Source: Neurospora crassa OR74A (Eukaryota > Ascomycota > Sordariomycetes > Sordariales > Sordariaceae). Taken from it: a stretch of 64,000 nt of DNA. The notes beneath the pieces are model-generated. The model was not told the DNA's origin. It searched no databases and saw only the letters and a list, made by a program, of their open reading frames with translations. The stretch spans positions 6,923,917 through 6,987,916 of the forward strand of contig NC_026501.1 in assembly GCF_000182925.2 (NCBI RefSeq), written 5' to 3'. This document shows positions 53,248 through 64,000 of the stretch, piece by piece (position 1 is the first letter of the stretch; every line of letters begins with the position of its first letter). A program made the translations under genes and the position numbers.

Positions 53248-54746
53248 ATGGACGTCCAACATCAAAGCCCATCCAGCAATGTTTTGGTCGCGCGAATGAG
53301 GAAGCCACATGGTGAAGGTGAAACGCTTGTCCCTCAACTTATTGTAACTGCTTGGCTTGTTCCCGTCTTCCCCGCCATATTTGTCTGCGCTAGATTTTAC
53401 ACGACCCGCCGCATCCTAAAATCCAAGCCAAAGGAAGATTGTAAGCTCAAAGAACCTGCCTCCCAGAATCAGGTGTATTGATCCTAAGGGAAGTGCTCAG
53501 CTTCGCTAACTCTGCGTACAACACAGGGTACATTCTCGTTGCGTTGGTACGATACCAAACATATGAGCATACCTACCTATCAAGGATCCAGGCTGAACTA
53601 ATGTTTTCTCCAGATATTCTCCATCCTCTTCTCGGTATCTGTAACGATACGTATGTGTCCTCGTCTTTCCTCTGCACCACCAAGGTTAAAGTTTGAGACA
53701 AGGGGGCTAATCTCAGGGGTGTTCACCTAGAAACACAATATGGGCTTGGTAAGCATTTGGATGACCTTCCAGATTTCAAAAATACCTACACCAAGTATCT
53801 TCTCGTATGTCATTCTCATATCCCATCTTCGAAACAGTCCCCCGGTACTTACCACGTCCTTCAGATCAGCGCATTTGGAGTCACTGGCACGTATCCAATT
53901 GCCAACTTCTTCACCAAATTCTCAATTCTCTCTTTCTACCTGCGCTTTACAACGAGCCGTGGCTTCACTTATACCGTCTATTCCACCATTGCTCTCGTCC
54001 TTGCCTTCAATTTTGTCGGGGCAACAGGCGTCCTTTACTGGTGCCAACCGATCGAGACCTTCTGGAAGCATTGGGAGGGAGGAAAATGCGTGGAAAGTGA
54101 TACCTGGTATATATCGCTCCTGGGAATCAATGTTGTGACTGACGTCATTATCTTGTTGCTGCCCATATTTATCATCAGGCCCTTGAGAGTGGCGTTCGCT
54201 CAAAAGGTTGCCATCGGCGCTATCCTGGGGACAGGCGGCTTGTAAGTTCTCGCAGCCCACACTTTCGAACAAGGCTGTAGCTGACGCGAAGGCAATCCAG
54301 CGTGCTGGGAGTCAGCCTTTTTCGCTTCATCTTGACAATCCTGGATAGGGAAGATGAAGATCGCACTTGGCGCCTGGCATTCAACTATATCTGGGGGCAA
54401 GTAGTCTTTTCAAACCCCGTGGCGACACTCGTTCAGTCAAGCTAACCAGATTCACGCTCTTGACCGTAACAGCATAGTAGAAATGAACGTCGCCATCATA
54501 TGCGCTTGCATGCCCTGTCTAAAGCCATTGCTCGTACGCTTCTTTCCTCGGGCTCGCTGGCTGAGAGTAGTCCCGCAGCTGAGAGACTTGGAAACTATAT
54601 CAGACGCCAGCATGACGGACCGAGAGACCTCAATCGATGTAGCGCAAAGGCGAATCGACTGGACAGCATTGCGGGCAAGCCACGCTGTAGAGAATGACGC
54701 AGAAGTAGCACCAACGGACCTGACGTCCAATCGAAGATGTAGTTAA
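53248..54746 (+). CDS. PTH11-like rhodopsin-domain membrane protein, six exons
   Basis: Exons 53248-53440, 53473-53542, 53717-53804, 53865-54241, 54301-54396 and 54473-54746 give about 365 residues in one frame. The protein follows the fungal rhodopsin-domain (PTH11-related) family: TAWLVPVFPAIFVCARFYTT in TM1, VLILREVLSFANSAYNTGYI in TM2, QYGLGKHLDDLPDF, then ISAFGVTGTYPIANFFTKFS with KFSILSFYLRF in TM3, YSTIALVLAFNFVGATGVLY in TM4, WCQPIETFWKHWEGGKC, INVVTDVIILLLPIFIIRPL in TM5, and FNYIWGIVEMNVAIICACMP in TM7. There is no CFEM domain. Such proteins are surface sensors. Two splicing oddities stand out: intron 1 would be only 32 bp, and the last intron uses a GC donor (GCAAGT). Exon 2's 3' end and intron 2 (174 bp) are the least certain part. 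Confidence 0.75.
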
Positions 54747-54926
54747 CCCAGAAAGAGAAAGGCCAGGGGACCGAAATCAGGACAAGCACCAGGCGACAGC
54801 TCCGGCAACAACATCTGGAAGCACAAGCTAGACAACGTCCTCAAAATTCTACATACCACCCTTTAATACCAGTCAAACACCAAAAACAGAAGTACTTGAC
54901 CCGTCACGAATCGCTTACTGGCCCAT

Positions 54927-56496
54927 TCACTCAACCCTCTTTGCATTCAACGCCATCGCAACCGGATCATCGTCATCCTCCGTCTCCTCCCACTCCTTCA
55001 TCGTCATCCTCTTCACCTTCTTCTTCCCAGCCCTTTCCCTCTCCGCCTCCGCCTTGGCGATCTCCAGCTCCTGGAACACGTTCGGATCCCTCTGCACCAT
55101 CACTTGCGGCGGGATCCACATCCGTTTCTTCTCCTCGGGCTCCTGATTCCAGATCCGGCCGAAGTCCGCAATTTCCTCCTGTTCTTCTTGCTCCTCCTGC
55201 TGCTTCCTTTGCAAATCGTCGCTTCCTCGCAGCAGGGATTCATCCAGCATTTGCCCTGGCCGCCTCCGTTTTAGATTGGATCTCAGTCCGTCATTGAAGA
55301 ACTGCTCGCTGGTGTAAAAGGCTGTAGGCATATTGTGGATGTTGTTGGGTCCTATACCGAGATAGTAATATGCTTCTGTTTGATAGCTGATGGGCGGTGT
55401 GCTGGTGCGGTCTACGATGCCCATGCCCTCAAGGCGGCGAAGGACGCGGTCCACATCTTCGTGGTCGGAGAAGTCGACCGTCTGGACGGCGATTAGCCGA
55501 TGGTTTGGGTAGTCTATAACGGAAGAGGTGGCGATCCGGGCGGAGGTGCCGAGGATGTTGAGGTCAGTTGCTTGGGCTATTTCCGACCAGACTTTGGTCG
55601 CTTCAGAAGTAGGGACGGAAATCATCCACTGGGAAAACAAGTTAGCTTGACAGCCAGTTGGCATTTCAGTAAGGAAAAACCAAGAATATGTTAGTACGTA
55701 CCTCCCCTCTTACCAACCTAAACTGCCTCGCCTTCCTCCCAATAAAGTCCCTCAGTTCCTCCCGATACCTCTCCTCACTCATCCTCCCAATCCTCCTCTT
55801 ATACGCCACCTGCTGAAAAAGCGTCATGTACGCATTCCTCAGATTCGCAATCCAAAGCCCAAACCGATGCGGCTCATGCGCCTTCCCATGATCCAAATAC
55901 CCCTTTACAAAGTACGCCTCCCGATTGGGGTTCTCAACTACATACCACCGCGGCACAAACCGGTCATTCTTCCCGCCCATTTTCGGCCCCGGAACCGGCG
56001 GCAGTCTGTCCAGAAAATCCGCGACTGGCTCCCCAGGTTGCCGCACACCCGCTGGCGGCTCGGACCGCTGACTGAGCGAGTCCCACCGCCATGGCGTGCG
56101 GTTGTAGGGTTCGCGCAGATGGAGGACTTCTTGGGCCCATTCGTGTTTGGCGCGGGTGCGGTCTTGGATGGTCATTTGTGTTCCGGAGGAGGGGAATGTA
56201 CGTTGGAGGCAATAAGCAAACCATTCGTCTATTCGCGGCTTGGCGAGGCTTTGGAAGGGCGCGCCGTAGACTTTGCGCAGGATGCGTGAGTACTTGGGGT
56301 CGCGATAGATGGCGTCCAGGTGTGAGGGGGTAGTTGGCTCGTCATAGTAGGGTCTGATTTGAGGCCGAGGCAGGTGATTTACTCGGTTTGAGATTTGTAG
56401 GGGCACAATTGCTCGGAAAGGGAGCTGTGGCCTTGAGGGCCATTGGGCCATGACGTGTCGTTGTGCGAGCATGCCGCTGGTCCTTGACGCTATCAT
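54927..56496 (-). CDS. DUF1917 / Bles03-like protein, two exons
   Basis: Exons 55702-56496 and 54927-55628 with a 73-bp intron (GTACGT donor, TTCCCAG acceptor, phase 0) give 498 residues. The frame is open upstream from a TTG, so the ATG at 56496 (CTACCATGATAG) is chosen. The domain that spans the splice (GEWMISVPTSEATKVWSEIA, then IAVQTVDFSDHEDVDRVLRR and ISYQTEAYYYLGIG) follows the DUF1917/Bles03 family, whose structure resembles eIF4E-like folds. Residues 1-60 are basic and lack acidic residues at first (MIASRTSGMLAQRHVMAQWP), which could act as a mitochondrial presequence. A basic, Glu-rich tail (KRRRPGQ, QQEEQEEQEEIADF and KKKVKRMTMKEWEETEDDDD) ends the protein. Biochemical role unknown. 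Confidence 0.75.
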
Positions 56497-57867
56497 GGTA
56501 GGTGCGGGAAGAAAGTTGAGTACATCGCGAAAACCGCAAGGGTTCAGGGTCGAGTACCTGGGGACTGGGCTCTGGATGGAAGGTAGGGGGAAGGGGGCGG
56601 GGCAACACGACAGTGACAATTGTCAGTCATTCAGTTCGAGTGTGGGAACAACGAATGATTACTCCTCTTCGCCTATAGAGGGAAGTTGTGTAACGTGGGA
56701 GGCAGCTTCCTTCCCGTCTTCTTGATGTTGCACCTGGACTCTGCGCAAGCCAGGAAGTCACATCCCGTCCCTGTCTATCCTCTCAATTGGATCGATGGAG
56801 GGGTAACTGAATTGAGACAAATTCTGCGACGACACTTCGACCTTGACAAGCAGCACTTCCGATTACAGTATATGTCCGAAGCAACGTTCAACACTGAGCT
56901 TCTACAGTAGCATTCCATTGCTTTTGTTTCTTTTTTTTTGACCTCACCACTTCGCCGCCACAGAGTGGACAAGCTGTTCTAGGCTCTGCTCCCCTCCTTG
57001 ACTTCTACCCCCTTTGCCTGATAGGCGCACAGGCCGCTGCAAGCCGGCTGCTTGCTCACCGAGCTAGATACGATCTATCTCGTCCTTGCGATTGGTCGCC
57101 TTGTCGTTCGCTCACGTACGATGCTATTTGATTACGGTGTTTCAGTCTGTGCTATACATGGACCTTCGGGTTAGGCGGTGTCAAAGGTGTTTACGCTGAG
57201 TTGGTTTGGACCGCTATGCATTATGTACATTCACGCCGTACGAAAGCCCTCTTTGCTATTACCATACTGGAGCGTTGAAGCTAATGATATGCCGTTAAGG
57301 TTCGTCAATCCACTCCGTCGCCCTGACCCGCCCCAAATTCTCCATTCTTGACGAGCACCTCCCCGATCCCGTCCGGCGCGAGCCCCTAAGGTTGAATGCA
57401 TCCACTAGGTCTAGTTTGCCTTGGTGGCTTTCAGCCTCCAGTTGACAAGTTCCACGACCATAGGCTGCTTTTGATACTTCCTTTTTCTGATATGCCCGGC
57501 TGCCAGCTGTTCAAAATCCAGCCCTCGGCTATGGCGATGTACTTGATGATTCGCAGACTCATATTCGGGACTAATGGTGTAGGGTGCGCCACGGCTGGTT
57601 TCTATTGTGCCTACCTAGCGATCTGGGCTAAGTCTAGATGCTTCTCCTTGGTTGTACAACAACACCCGAAACCTACCTACAGCTGGAGCAGTACGAATAA
57701 GAGGTTCTTGAGAGCCTTCTCGCACATATATTGCGGGCTTCTCCCTTCCCAGGTATCTTCGACTTCCTGCTGACTCTTGCATCATAGTCCTTGTTGACAC
57801 CCCGAGACTTGTTCGCTCCCCTGACTCACACCCTTCATTCTTCTACTCCCACTTCAAGTTATCTGCA
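56497..57867. other. Divergent intergenic region
   Basis: About 1.4 kb between two divergent genes, so it should hold both promoters. No credible frame or RNA gene is seen. Confidence 0.5.
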
Positions 57868-60172
57868 ATGTTCCACTCTGGAATCTTCGGAAGTGCTTTC
57901 ACCGGCCCAGCTGACCCTCGCTTTGAACCAGAGCCTGACCGCCGAGGCACGTTTGCCATCTTCTCGACATGTTTCCTAACCCTCGGTCTTTGTGTGTGGA
58001 CTTCTCTCCATTTTAACGTTCCTGGGCATAATGAAAGCGGCACGAGGCAATTTTCACGCAAGACTGGATGGATGATAATGGGTCTTGTCTGCCCAGAGCT
58101 GGTAAGATGTTCTCCCCTTTGTTTTGGTCTTTTCTGCACTAACACCTTGAACGACGAAAGATTGCCTTTGCTGCGTTTCAGCAACACACACAGGCAAACA
58201 AGCTCACCAAAGCAATGAACCCACCCGAAGAGACCCGTGGCTACTTTTCACGGTTTTGGACACGCATGTCATCTTGCTTCAGGCGTCGCAGGCGCACAAT
58301 GGACTTGGAGGTATACTGCACACAAGCCAACAGACGTCGCCAGAAGCTAACACCTTGACATAGACCTCCCCCACACCCAAGTGGACCATGATGCACAGCT
58401 TTCTGGCTGTCATGGGCGGCTTCGTTGTCGAAATGAATAATCAACCCAGAAGCGATGACAAGGCGGAGACGCAATCCTTCCTCCCTTGGAAGTCGAACGG
58501 GGCATGCCGAACACGGCTTACGCTGGTTCCGGAAGCACTGGCCCTTTTCAAGGAGAAAGGACTAAACTCCCTGATTCCCAAGCCATCACTCGTGCACATA
58601 CAGGACAAGAGCAAAGGAAACACCCTGGCCAAGGCACTGGTTTGCTTGCAAGGTACTTATCTTCACTACGCTTGCTGAAACCTGTCGTGTTTCTCACAGA
58701 TGCTAACAAACATAATCGTCTGGCAGCATCATGGTTCTGTGCCCAATGCTTCACTCGGTTTGCCCAGGGTCTAGCAATAAGTTTACTAGAACTCAACACC
58801 TTTGGCCATGCAGTATGCACCTTGATCATCTACAGCTTGTGGTGGAGTAAGCCTCTGAGCATTGACGAGCCGGAGAAAATCCCATTCGACCCCGAAGGTA
58901 TAACTGTGGAGGCAAAGCTTCTTGCAAGTATGTGCACCAAGAGTAGGCTGGACTTCAGAGTGTCAGAATCAGCACACCTTCACAAGGATGTGCAAAGTTT
59001 TGTGTTTCCTGTCGAACCAAAAGAAACCGAAAGCTTGAGCACAGGATCAGTATCAACCGAAAGGGACCAGTCAAGAGAAAATTCGGTATGTTTGGCGCTC
59101 GACGGACGGCTTTCGAAGATCTCGTTTACACGCCTTTGGACTACCATTTCTCGGACAGGCACAAGTGAGTTTCCAACACATTCGCAGATGCCTGTCAGTA
59201 TCCGCTGGCCACCAAGTTTGCTAACCACTAGCTAAACCTTGTAGGACTTCTCGAGAGCCTCTTTTCCTGAAGGTGGACAAATCCGAAGATCTTTTGCGCC
59301 TTGTTCAAACGACACCTGCGGGGGACAAGGAGAAAGTTGCTTCCGATATGAAGCAGGGTAACGACTGGGATAGTATCGAGTTACGTGGCGCTGGGTTCTT
59401 TGACAAGCCTATAGACGATTCAGTCCCAGCGAGACGGTTGGAGGAGATCAGTCGGTTAGTTCCTTATGTGCGGGTCCTCCATTCTGACGTCCGGCGGTGG
59501 CAACTCTCCCTTCTCTATGATGATTTCGACACAGTCCCTTCCAACCTCCTGAAGGATCGCATTGGAAACTTTCCTCGGTTTGGAGAACCCGGCACACACT
59601 TCGGGTTTTGCTTGGGATTCAGCATCTTTGGATTTATTTACGGTGGTCTCCATTGCGTTGCCTGGAATGCACCTTTCTTCACCGAGATTGAAAAGACGCT
59701 GTGGAGGGTGTCGAGCCTTACCATAACAGCCACCATCATCCCGGTCTTCTTCGTCGCCTCGTGGAGCTTGTTTCCGCCGTTCTGGCAAGATCCGTTTGGG
59801 AGGATCACCGAGATACACACCGTCCTCCAAAACATCCAAGCGAACGTCAAGCCCGAGGACTGGATCTCCCTACTGATATCATGGGTCATGTGGATTATCC
59901 CCATACGCAAGATTGTTCGACTGTTGCCACAGCCCTGGGAAGGCTTTGATCAAGATATGATCAAGGGACTGGCACATGTCGTATACATTTTTCTTCTCAT
60001 TCTCTTCTTCGTTTACAAGGTCATCTTTGACACTATTGTCATATTGCTTCTTGCCATTTACACCTTGACACGGCTTTACTTGGTGGTGGTTTGCTTCATC
60101 AACCTTGCTCATCTCCCGGACTCTGCATACCTGGTACCTAACTGGTCTCGGTATGTACCGCATATCGGCTGA
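57868..60172 (+). CDS. Fungal multi-pass membrane protein of unknown function, five exons
   Basis: Exons 57868-58101, 58161-58310, 58364-58652, 58727-59164 and 59256-60172, in one frame, give about 675 residues. The first four introns (59, 53, 74 and 91 bp) have GT..AG ends; the last acceptor is uncertain, because CTTGTAG at 59243 would lead to an early stop while CTCGAG (59255) keeps the frame. Membrane helices are visible at GTFAIFSTCFLTLGLCVWTS, MMHSFLAVMGGFVVEM, LNTFGHAVCTLIIYSLWW, FGFCLGFSIFGFIYGGLHC, TITATIIPVFFVASWSLFPP, ISLLISWVMWIIPIRKIVRL, and several near the end (AHVVYIFLLILFFVYKVIF, TIVILLLAIYTLTRLYLVVV). The motif LNTFGHAVCTLIIYSLWWSK with KPLSIDEP recurs in many uncharacterised ascomycete membrane proteins. 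No signal peptide, kinase or enzyme motif is seen. Confidence 0.75.
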
Positions 60173-60948
60173 CAGTCGGTTTTTTTCCTCAGTCAACATC
60201 CCTGGGTTGGGATCATAGAAGTACTATGTCAGTGGCCGTATCGGTTTGTGGATCCTCGATTGTTTACACTAAAAAGGGGTGTTTCACGGAACCCACATTG
60301 AAGAGATCGCAGACAACAGCCGTCTTGCTTTTGTCAAATACACATACTTAAACCTATTCCTCGTTCATGTCGATCACATACGACCATACCCACTGGAGAA
60401 CTCGGGATCCCGTCCGCTCTCCCATAGATAAGCCAGTGAGGGCCAGACTAGTAGTTGGGTCGGTGACGACCAGCGAATCCCTGGTGTTGTATGTTTTTTG
60501 TGCTTTGTGGCCAGCTCGAACAACCATCCCTGTCCTCTTCTGACTCATCGTTTTTTGATTGCGACATGGATGTTTTGGCTTTTTGGCCCACGATCCAGAA
60601 CATCGCCGCGGAAAAGTGTCCTTCATCTTGAACGCCCGTCTCCGTTCTGACCTTTCAGGGAAGCCTTGAAGCGTAGTTCATGTCATCACGCCGGTCTCCC
60701 GGTACCCTGTACTAGGTATATTTAGTGTTGAAATGCATAAACCCCTTGGTCTGTTTAGTATCCATCCAACGCGTAGTCCTTTCCGTTCGAAACCTTATTT
60801 GCCCTGTCGATTTGCACATCTATGCGGTTGAGCCTGTGATGTTGAACATGGCCCAGGTCCTCGTGTCATGCCGGTGTTTTCGTGTCTATTTCCTTGTCGT
60901 CTTTCATCATTGCCATACCACATCCTCATTGAAGCTGCCGACACCAAA
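60173..60948. other. Convergent spacer before ADE8
   Basis: About 780 bp between two convergent 3' ends. No gene or RNA is seen. Confidence 0.5.
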
Positions 60949-61728
60949 TCATTTTTGCGCCTGCTGAGAGGCGATGATCTCGCCGGCAATCTTGGCGGTG
61001 GCTTCAACAATGAGAGAATGCTCATGGGAGTGTATCCTCTCCTCTAGCTGCTCCAGGCTCTCACCCTCACGGCACTCGATCTCGCGCACAAGGACGGGCG
61101 CACCCTGGTCAACGGCCTCGATTACATAGTGCACCATGATGCCGGTCTTGTTGTTCTCCAGCTTTCCAGCCTGGAAGTCGGCGTACGCCCTGTCAATGGC
61201 GTGTGTACCGTCATATTTGCCTAGTGCAGAGCGCATGAGATGTCAGCGGACAATCCCGTTTTCCCTCCCACAGCATACAGCCCCTCGTCCCAGCAATGAC
61301 CTACCAGGAAGCGCCGGATGCAAGTTAATGACCTTGATCCCCCTTTCCGCGATGGGCGCCAAAAAGTGCTTGCCAAAGATATACATCCACCCGGCGAGTA
61401 CAATCAGATGCGGCCTTTCCGTCTTCTCATCCAGCGCGAGCACCTTCTCGGCCAGGGCAGCATCGTACTTGTTGCGCGCCTCCTGCAACTTCTCCGGGTC
61501 CGTCTCACCGCGCTCCTGGAAGCCGTGCGAGATCAGGTTGTAGTACTCCCAAGGGATCCCGGCCTTCTCGGCGCGCGTCGTCGCGTACGCCTTGCCCCTG
61601 TTCACGATCAGGCGGGTGATGCGCGCGTTGGGGATGTTGCCGGCGGCCAGGGCGTCGACGAGCGCCTGGAAGTTGGAGCCGTTGCCGGAGGCGAAGACGA
61701 GGATGCGGCACTCTGCGGGGGAGGACAT
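60949..61728 (-). CDS. ade8: Phosphoribosylglycinamide formyltransferase (GART), two exons
   Basis: Exons 61305-61728 and 60949-61220 with an 84-bp intron (GTAGGT..CACTAG) give about 231 residues. The ATG at 61728 (MSSPAECRILVFASGNGSNF) starts directly at the N-terminal beta strand; upstream in-frame codons are not needed. The folate-dependent GART (PurN) hallmarks are there: ILVFASGNGSNFQALVDALA for the phosphate-binding loop, AGIPWEYYNL, a formyl-transfer core HLIVLAGWMYIFGKHFLAP, INLHPALPGKYDGTHAIDRA across the splice (with the catalytic Asn/His of the N-x-H-P motif and the D-G-T-H loop), GIMVHYVIEAVDQGAPVLVR and a closing helix. It adds the formyl group from 10-formyl-tetrahydrofolate to GAR, the third step of de novo purine synthesis, in the cytosol. 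In fungi this is the ADE8 gene, usually free-standing as here. Confidence 0.95.
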
Positions 61729-63208
61729 GGCGGGCGACTGGGAAGGCCGGTGGCGGATGGGTAAGGGAAGTAGGTATGTGGTCCTTGACGTGTGAAAAGA
61801 GAGTGAGAAGTGAAAGAAAAGGGTGAGAGTGTAGCAGTGGTGTCCGCGGATCAAAATTGATGTGGTGTGGTGTGAGTGAGTGAGTGAGTGATTGGGTCCC
61901 TAGGTCGTTTTCCTCGGACATGGACCGGACCCAATGACGTGACAGCAGCCGAAATTTTGCTGCAGCGAGTGGAACGGTGGACGGGGAAGCCCCGGAACGA
62001 AGAGGGGCTTCAGTGGGTTTCGGTTGGCGCTAGCCCCTGAAAACCCGCCGAACCCCACGGGAAGCAGAAATAGAGTTCCATATCATTGGTATGTTATCTT
62101 CACGTGAGAGACCCACTTTTGACGTCGGTCGTTTTCTTGACTTTCGTCCTTCTTTCTTTTCTTCACCATCATCCATCACTGTCTAAGATCCGCACGACCA
62201 TTATCCGGCAGCATGTGAAGGCTTACCAAGTAATTCACTCAGCTATCAGAAAGCAAATCAACTCTTGCTATCGACGTTACTCAGGGGATGACGAAAGATG
62301 GCATTTACATGGGCCATGGCAGAACAAGGACACCACCACAAACAGCCGGAGACGACCTGATTACATACAACACTTATGTTGACGGATGCAACGGTCTATA
62401 TGCACAACGGTCCATACGCATAACGGCCTTCATCAACTCACCAATGTTCCCAATTACGAATTCCCAATGGCCTTTGCAGTACCAACGATCTAGTCATTCT
62501 GTCGATCTTTGAGACACCATATCATGATATGAAATGACCGACCATTCATGTCAAACATCCTTCGACCAGACTGATATACTCACCAAGAGCATTATCGTCA
62601 ACCACAGTGAAATCCAAGGAATCCGGTAAAGAGCTAGAGACCTTCGCCTGCAACGAGCCAACCTTTGAAGAAAGAAGCACCTGGAGTCCTGGGCAAATGC
62701 TGAGATCCATACCATATTGCGAAACAAAACCTCAACCTCCCTTCGTCTCATGCATGCTCTTCATCTCGTTCTCGAGGTAGGTAACATACCCTGCTGGAAG
62801 CCAAGCAGGAAGAAGCGGCGCAACGCAAATAGCCGAGTGAAGTGCCTCAGGCTCTCGCTATCATGGGGAGAAAACCTACCCGCACTCAAAGACAAGGAAC
62901 TTACACGCAACTCGATGGGCAGTCACACTACATCAACAATGCACTTGACTATATTACGAGTAGAGGAATCAAGGCGCACGCAGCAAGATGTGTGAAGACG
63001 GCTGATATTTGGTCTAATGATCTAACCCAGTCCCTTAGGTTGATAAATCCTCCATGCCATGTGCTTCCTCGACAGTCCTCATCAGTTTCGGTCAAGTCAT
63101 CGTGGCGGTTGTTGTACGAGTTGTTGTATCCGCCGCGATCACATTTAAACTGCGAAGAATTGTTTGATGTTGGCGAGGCCGAGGCTGTCGTCATCAAGCG
63201 AAGGCTGG
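61729..63208. other. Divergent-side spacer
   Basis: About 1.5 kb upstream of ADE8, holding its leader and promoter. It includes a GAGT tetranucleotide tract at about 61872-61892. Frames at 62086-63231 lack known features. Confidence 0.5.
61872..61892. repeat. (GAGT)n microsatellite
   Basis: Four to five tandem GAGT units in the ADE8 promoter region. Confidence 0.8.
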
Positions 63209-63886
63209 TTAAGCAGGCGACTTGGGCGTAGGTGGAATATCCGATGGGTCTGTGTAAATGACCATGACCTTAGCCTTCGAGCGTCCATGAACCTCTGCTG
63301 CTTGGACCTCGGTGCGGAAAGTCTTCACGCCACCCACGGTGACATAGCTTTCCTTGCGCGCTTCTTCGCTGGTGTGCGCTTAGAGCTTGCTACAGCAAAC
63401 GACCAAGGTTAGCGACATGACACGAGGCAGGCAGTATATCACTTTGTGTTCAGCAAATGTTCAGATGGATTGGCCACGTACCTACTACCCAGCGGAACGA
63501 TGGGCAAGATCCTGCCGTTGGCGCGAAACGGAGTATCGGGGTCGATGCCGGCCTGCCGACACCATGTCTGGAATGCATGGTCAAAGGTGTGGAGGTATTC
63601 ATATCCGGTACTGTGAGATTGATGATTAGCAGCACGAAGACGAGATAGCTTCAGATATTACCTAGGGTCGAGTTAGGTGTTGGCATGAATCATGTCGACT
63701 TACCCCCAGTGTCCCATGGCCAGATGGTTAAGGTCCCAAAAGACCGAGCGAAGGGTCCTACAAGCAAGAAAACAATGTGAGCGGGGACAAAGTGCTTGGG
63801 TCATTTGAGAATTGAGTTTTAAGGTGATGTGGGCTGACTTACGGCTCGCTGACCGGGTGAGGGTTGCCAGGGGGACGGATCGGCAT
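63209..63886 (-). CDS. Small hypothetical protein, four exons
   Basis: Exons 63843-63886, 63704-63757, 63489-63610 and 63209-63378 (introns 85, 93 and 110 bp; GTAAGT, GTAAGT and GTAGTA donors) keep one frame and give 129 residues. The start MPIRPPGNPHPVSEP has a good leader (CACAATGCC). I do not recognise the family; SVFWDLNHLAMGHWGTGYEY and DHAFQTWCRQAGIDPDTPFR look like a compact alpha domain, followed by a basic and then acidic C-terminus (TVGGVKTFRTEVQAAEV, SKAKVMVIYTDPSDIPPTPK). For the last intron a second acceptor (CTGTAG, about 63389) would give a short Arg/Lys-rich end instead, so the C-terminus is uncertain. No signal peptide or membrane segment. Confidence 0.6.
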
Positions 63887-64000
63887 TGTGGTTTGGTTGC
63901 GGCGGTAGAAAGCGACAACGCTTGCTTGTAAGTGTGATGTAGGTGGGAAAGAGAGGAAAAGAAATACGTGGATGGAGGGTGAGAAGGGGAAAATTCATAC
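63887..64000. other. Promoter-side flank of the four-exon gene, window end
   Basis: The last 114 bp carry the leader of the small four-exon gene; nothing else can be seen before the window ends. Confidence 0.5.

Noticed and set aside
54927-56496. Exon 1 of the DUF1917 gene as a separate gene
   Set aside because: The two parts are joined by a normal intron in phase 0, and the family domain spans the junction.

Overview
This window reads as nuclear DNA of a filamentous ascomycete, most likely a Sordariomycete close to the Sordariales (Neurospora, Sordaria, Podospora type). The reasons are split genes with 50-110 bp introns of the fungal kind (GTRNGT donor, CTAAC-like branch site, YAG acceptor), intron-less nuclear tRNAs with A and B boxes, a fungal gene set (PTH11-like rhodopsin-domain receptor, TmpA-like flavoprotein, 14-TM MFS pump, Cys-rich secreted proteins, GH43, an AsaB/CmcJ-type oxygenase, ADE8), leaders ending in CAACCGCCAAAATG, and scattered TACCTAGGTA and TAGAGGTA palindromes between genes. 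The species cannot be fixed from sequence alone.

Layout. 0-9 kb: the 3' end of a Tm-1-like/UPF0261 gene, a single-TM wall-sensor-like protein, tRNA-Arg(CCG), a seven-exon secreted choice-of-anchor-B (LVIVD-type) protein and a ZIP zinc transporter. 9-12.3 kb: a glucuronoyl esterase (CE15) relic and a secreted repeat protein whose eight-Cys units are separated by Lys-Arg sites. 12.3-18.2 kb: about 6 kb with no credible gene. 18-31 kb: an MFS pump, a tandem NTF2-like protein, a small secreted Cys-rich protein, tRNA-Thr(AGT), a decayed dienelactone hydrolase, an unknown protein and an HD-like protein with a lost metal ligand. 32-38 kb: GH43, then a repeat-rich gene desert with a 49-unit CAA tract and a 591 bp inverted-repeat element. 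38-44 kb: a coiled-coil gene and a decayed acyl-CoA ligase. 44-64 kb: a denser stretch with a TmpA-like protein, a 405 bp MITE, an AsaB/CmcJ-like oxygenase, a 964-residue unknown, a rhodopsin-domain receptor, a DUF1917/Bles03 protein, a multi-TM protein, ADE8 and a small four-exon gene.

No biosynthetic cluster or operon-like unit is apparent; most genes look independent. The accessory character comes from secreted proteins (Cys-rich repeats, small secreted protein, GH43, anchor-B protein), membrane sensors and transporters, and three decayed catabolic or secondary-metabolism genes (CE15, dienelactone hydrolase, acyl-CoA ligase). The most unusual items are the Kex2-type repeat precursor at 11.1-12.0 kb and the 591 bp inverted-repeat element with eight copies of an 11 bp near-palindrome around a Pol III-like unit at 35.9-36.5 kb. 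Several long open frames here begin at non-ATG codons (for example the MFS, NTF2-like and DUF1917 genes), so starts below were chosen at in-frame ATGs with good context.
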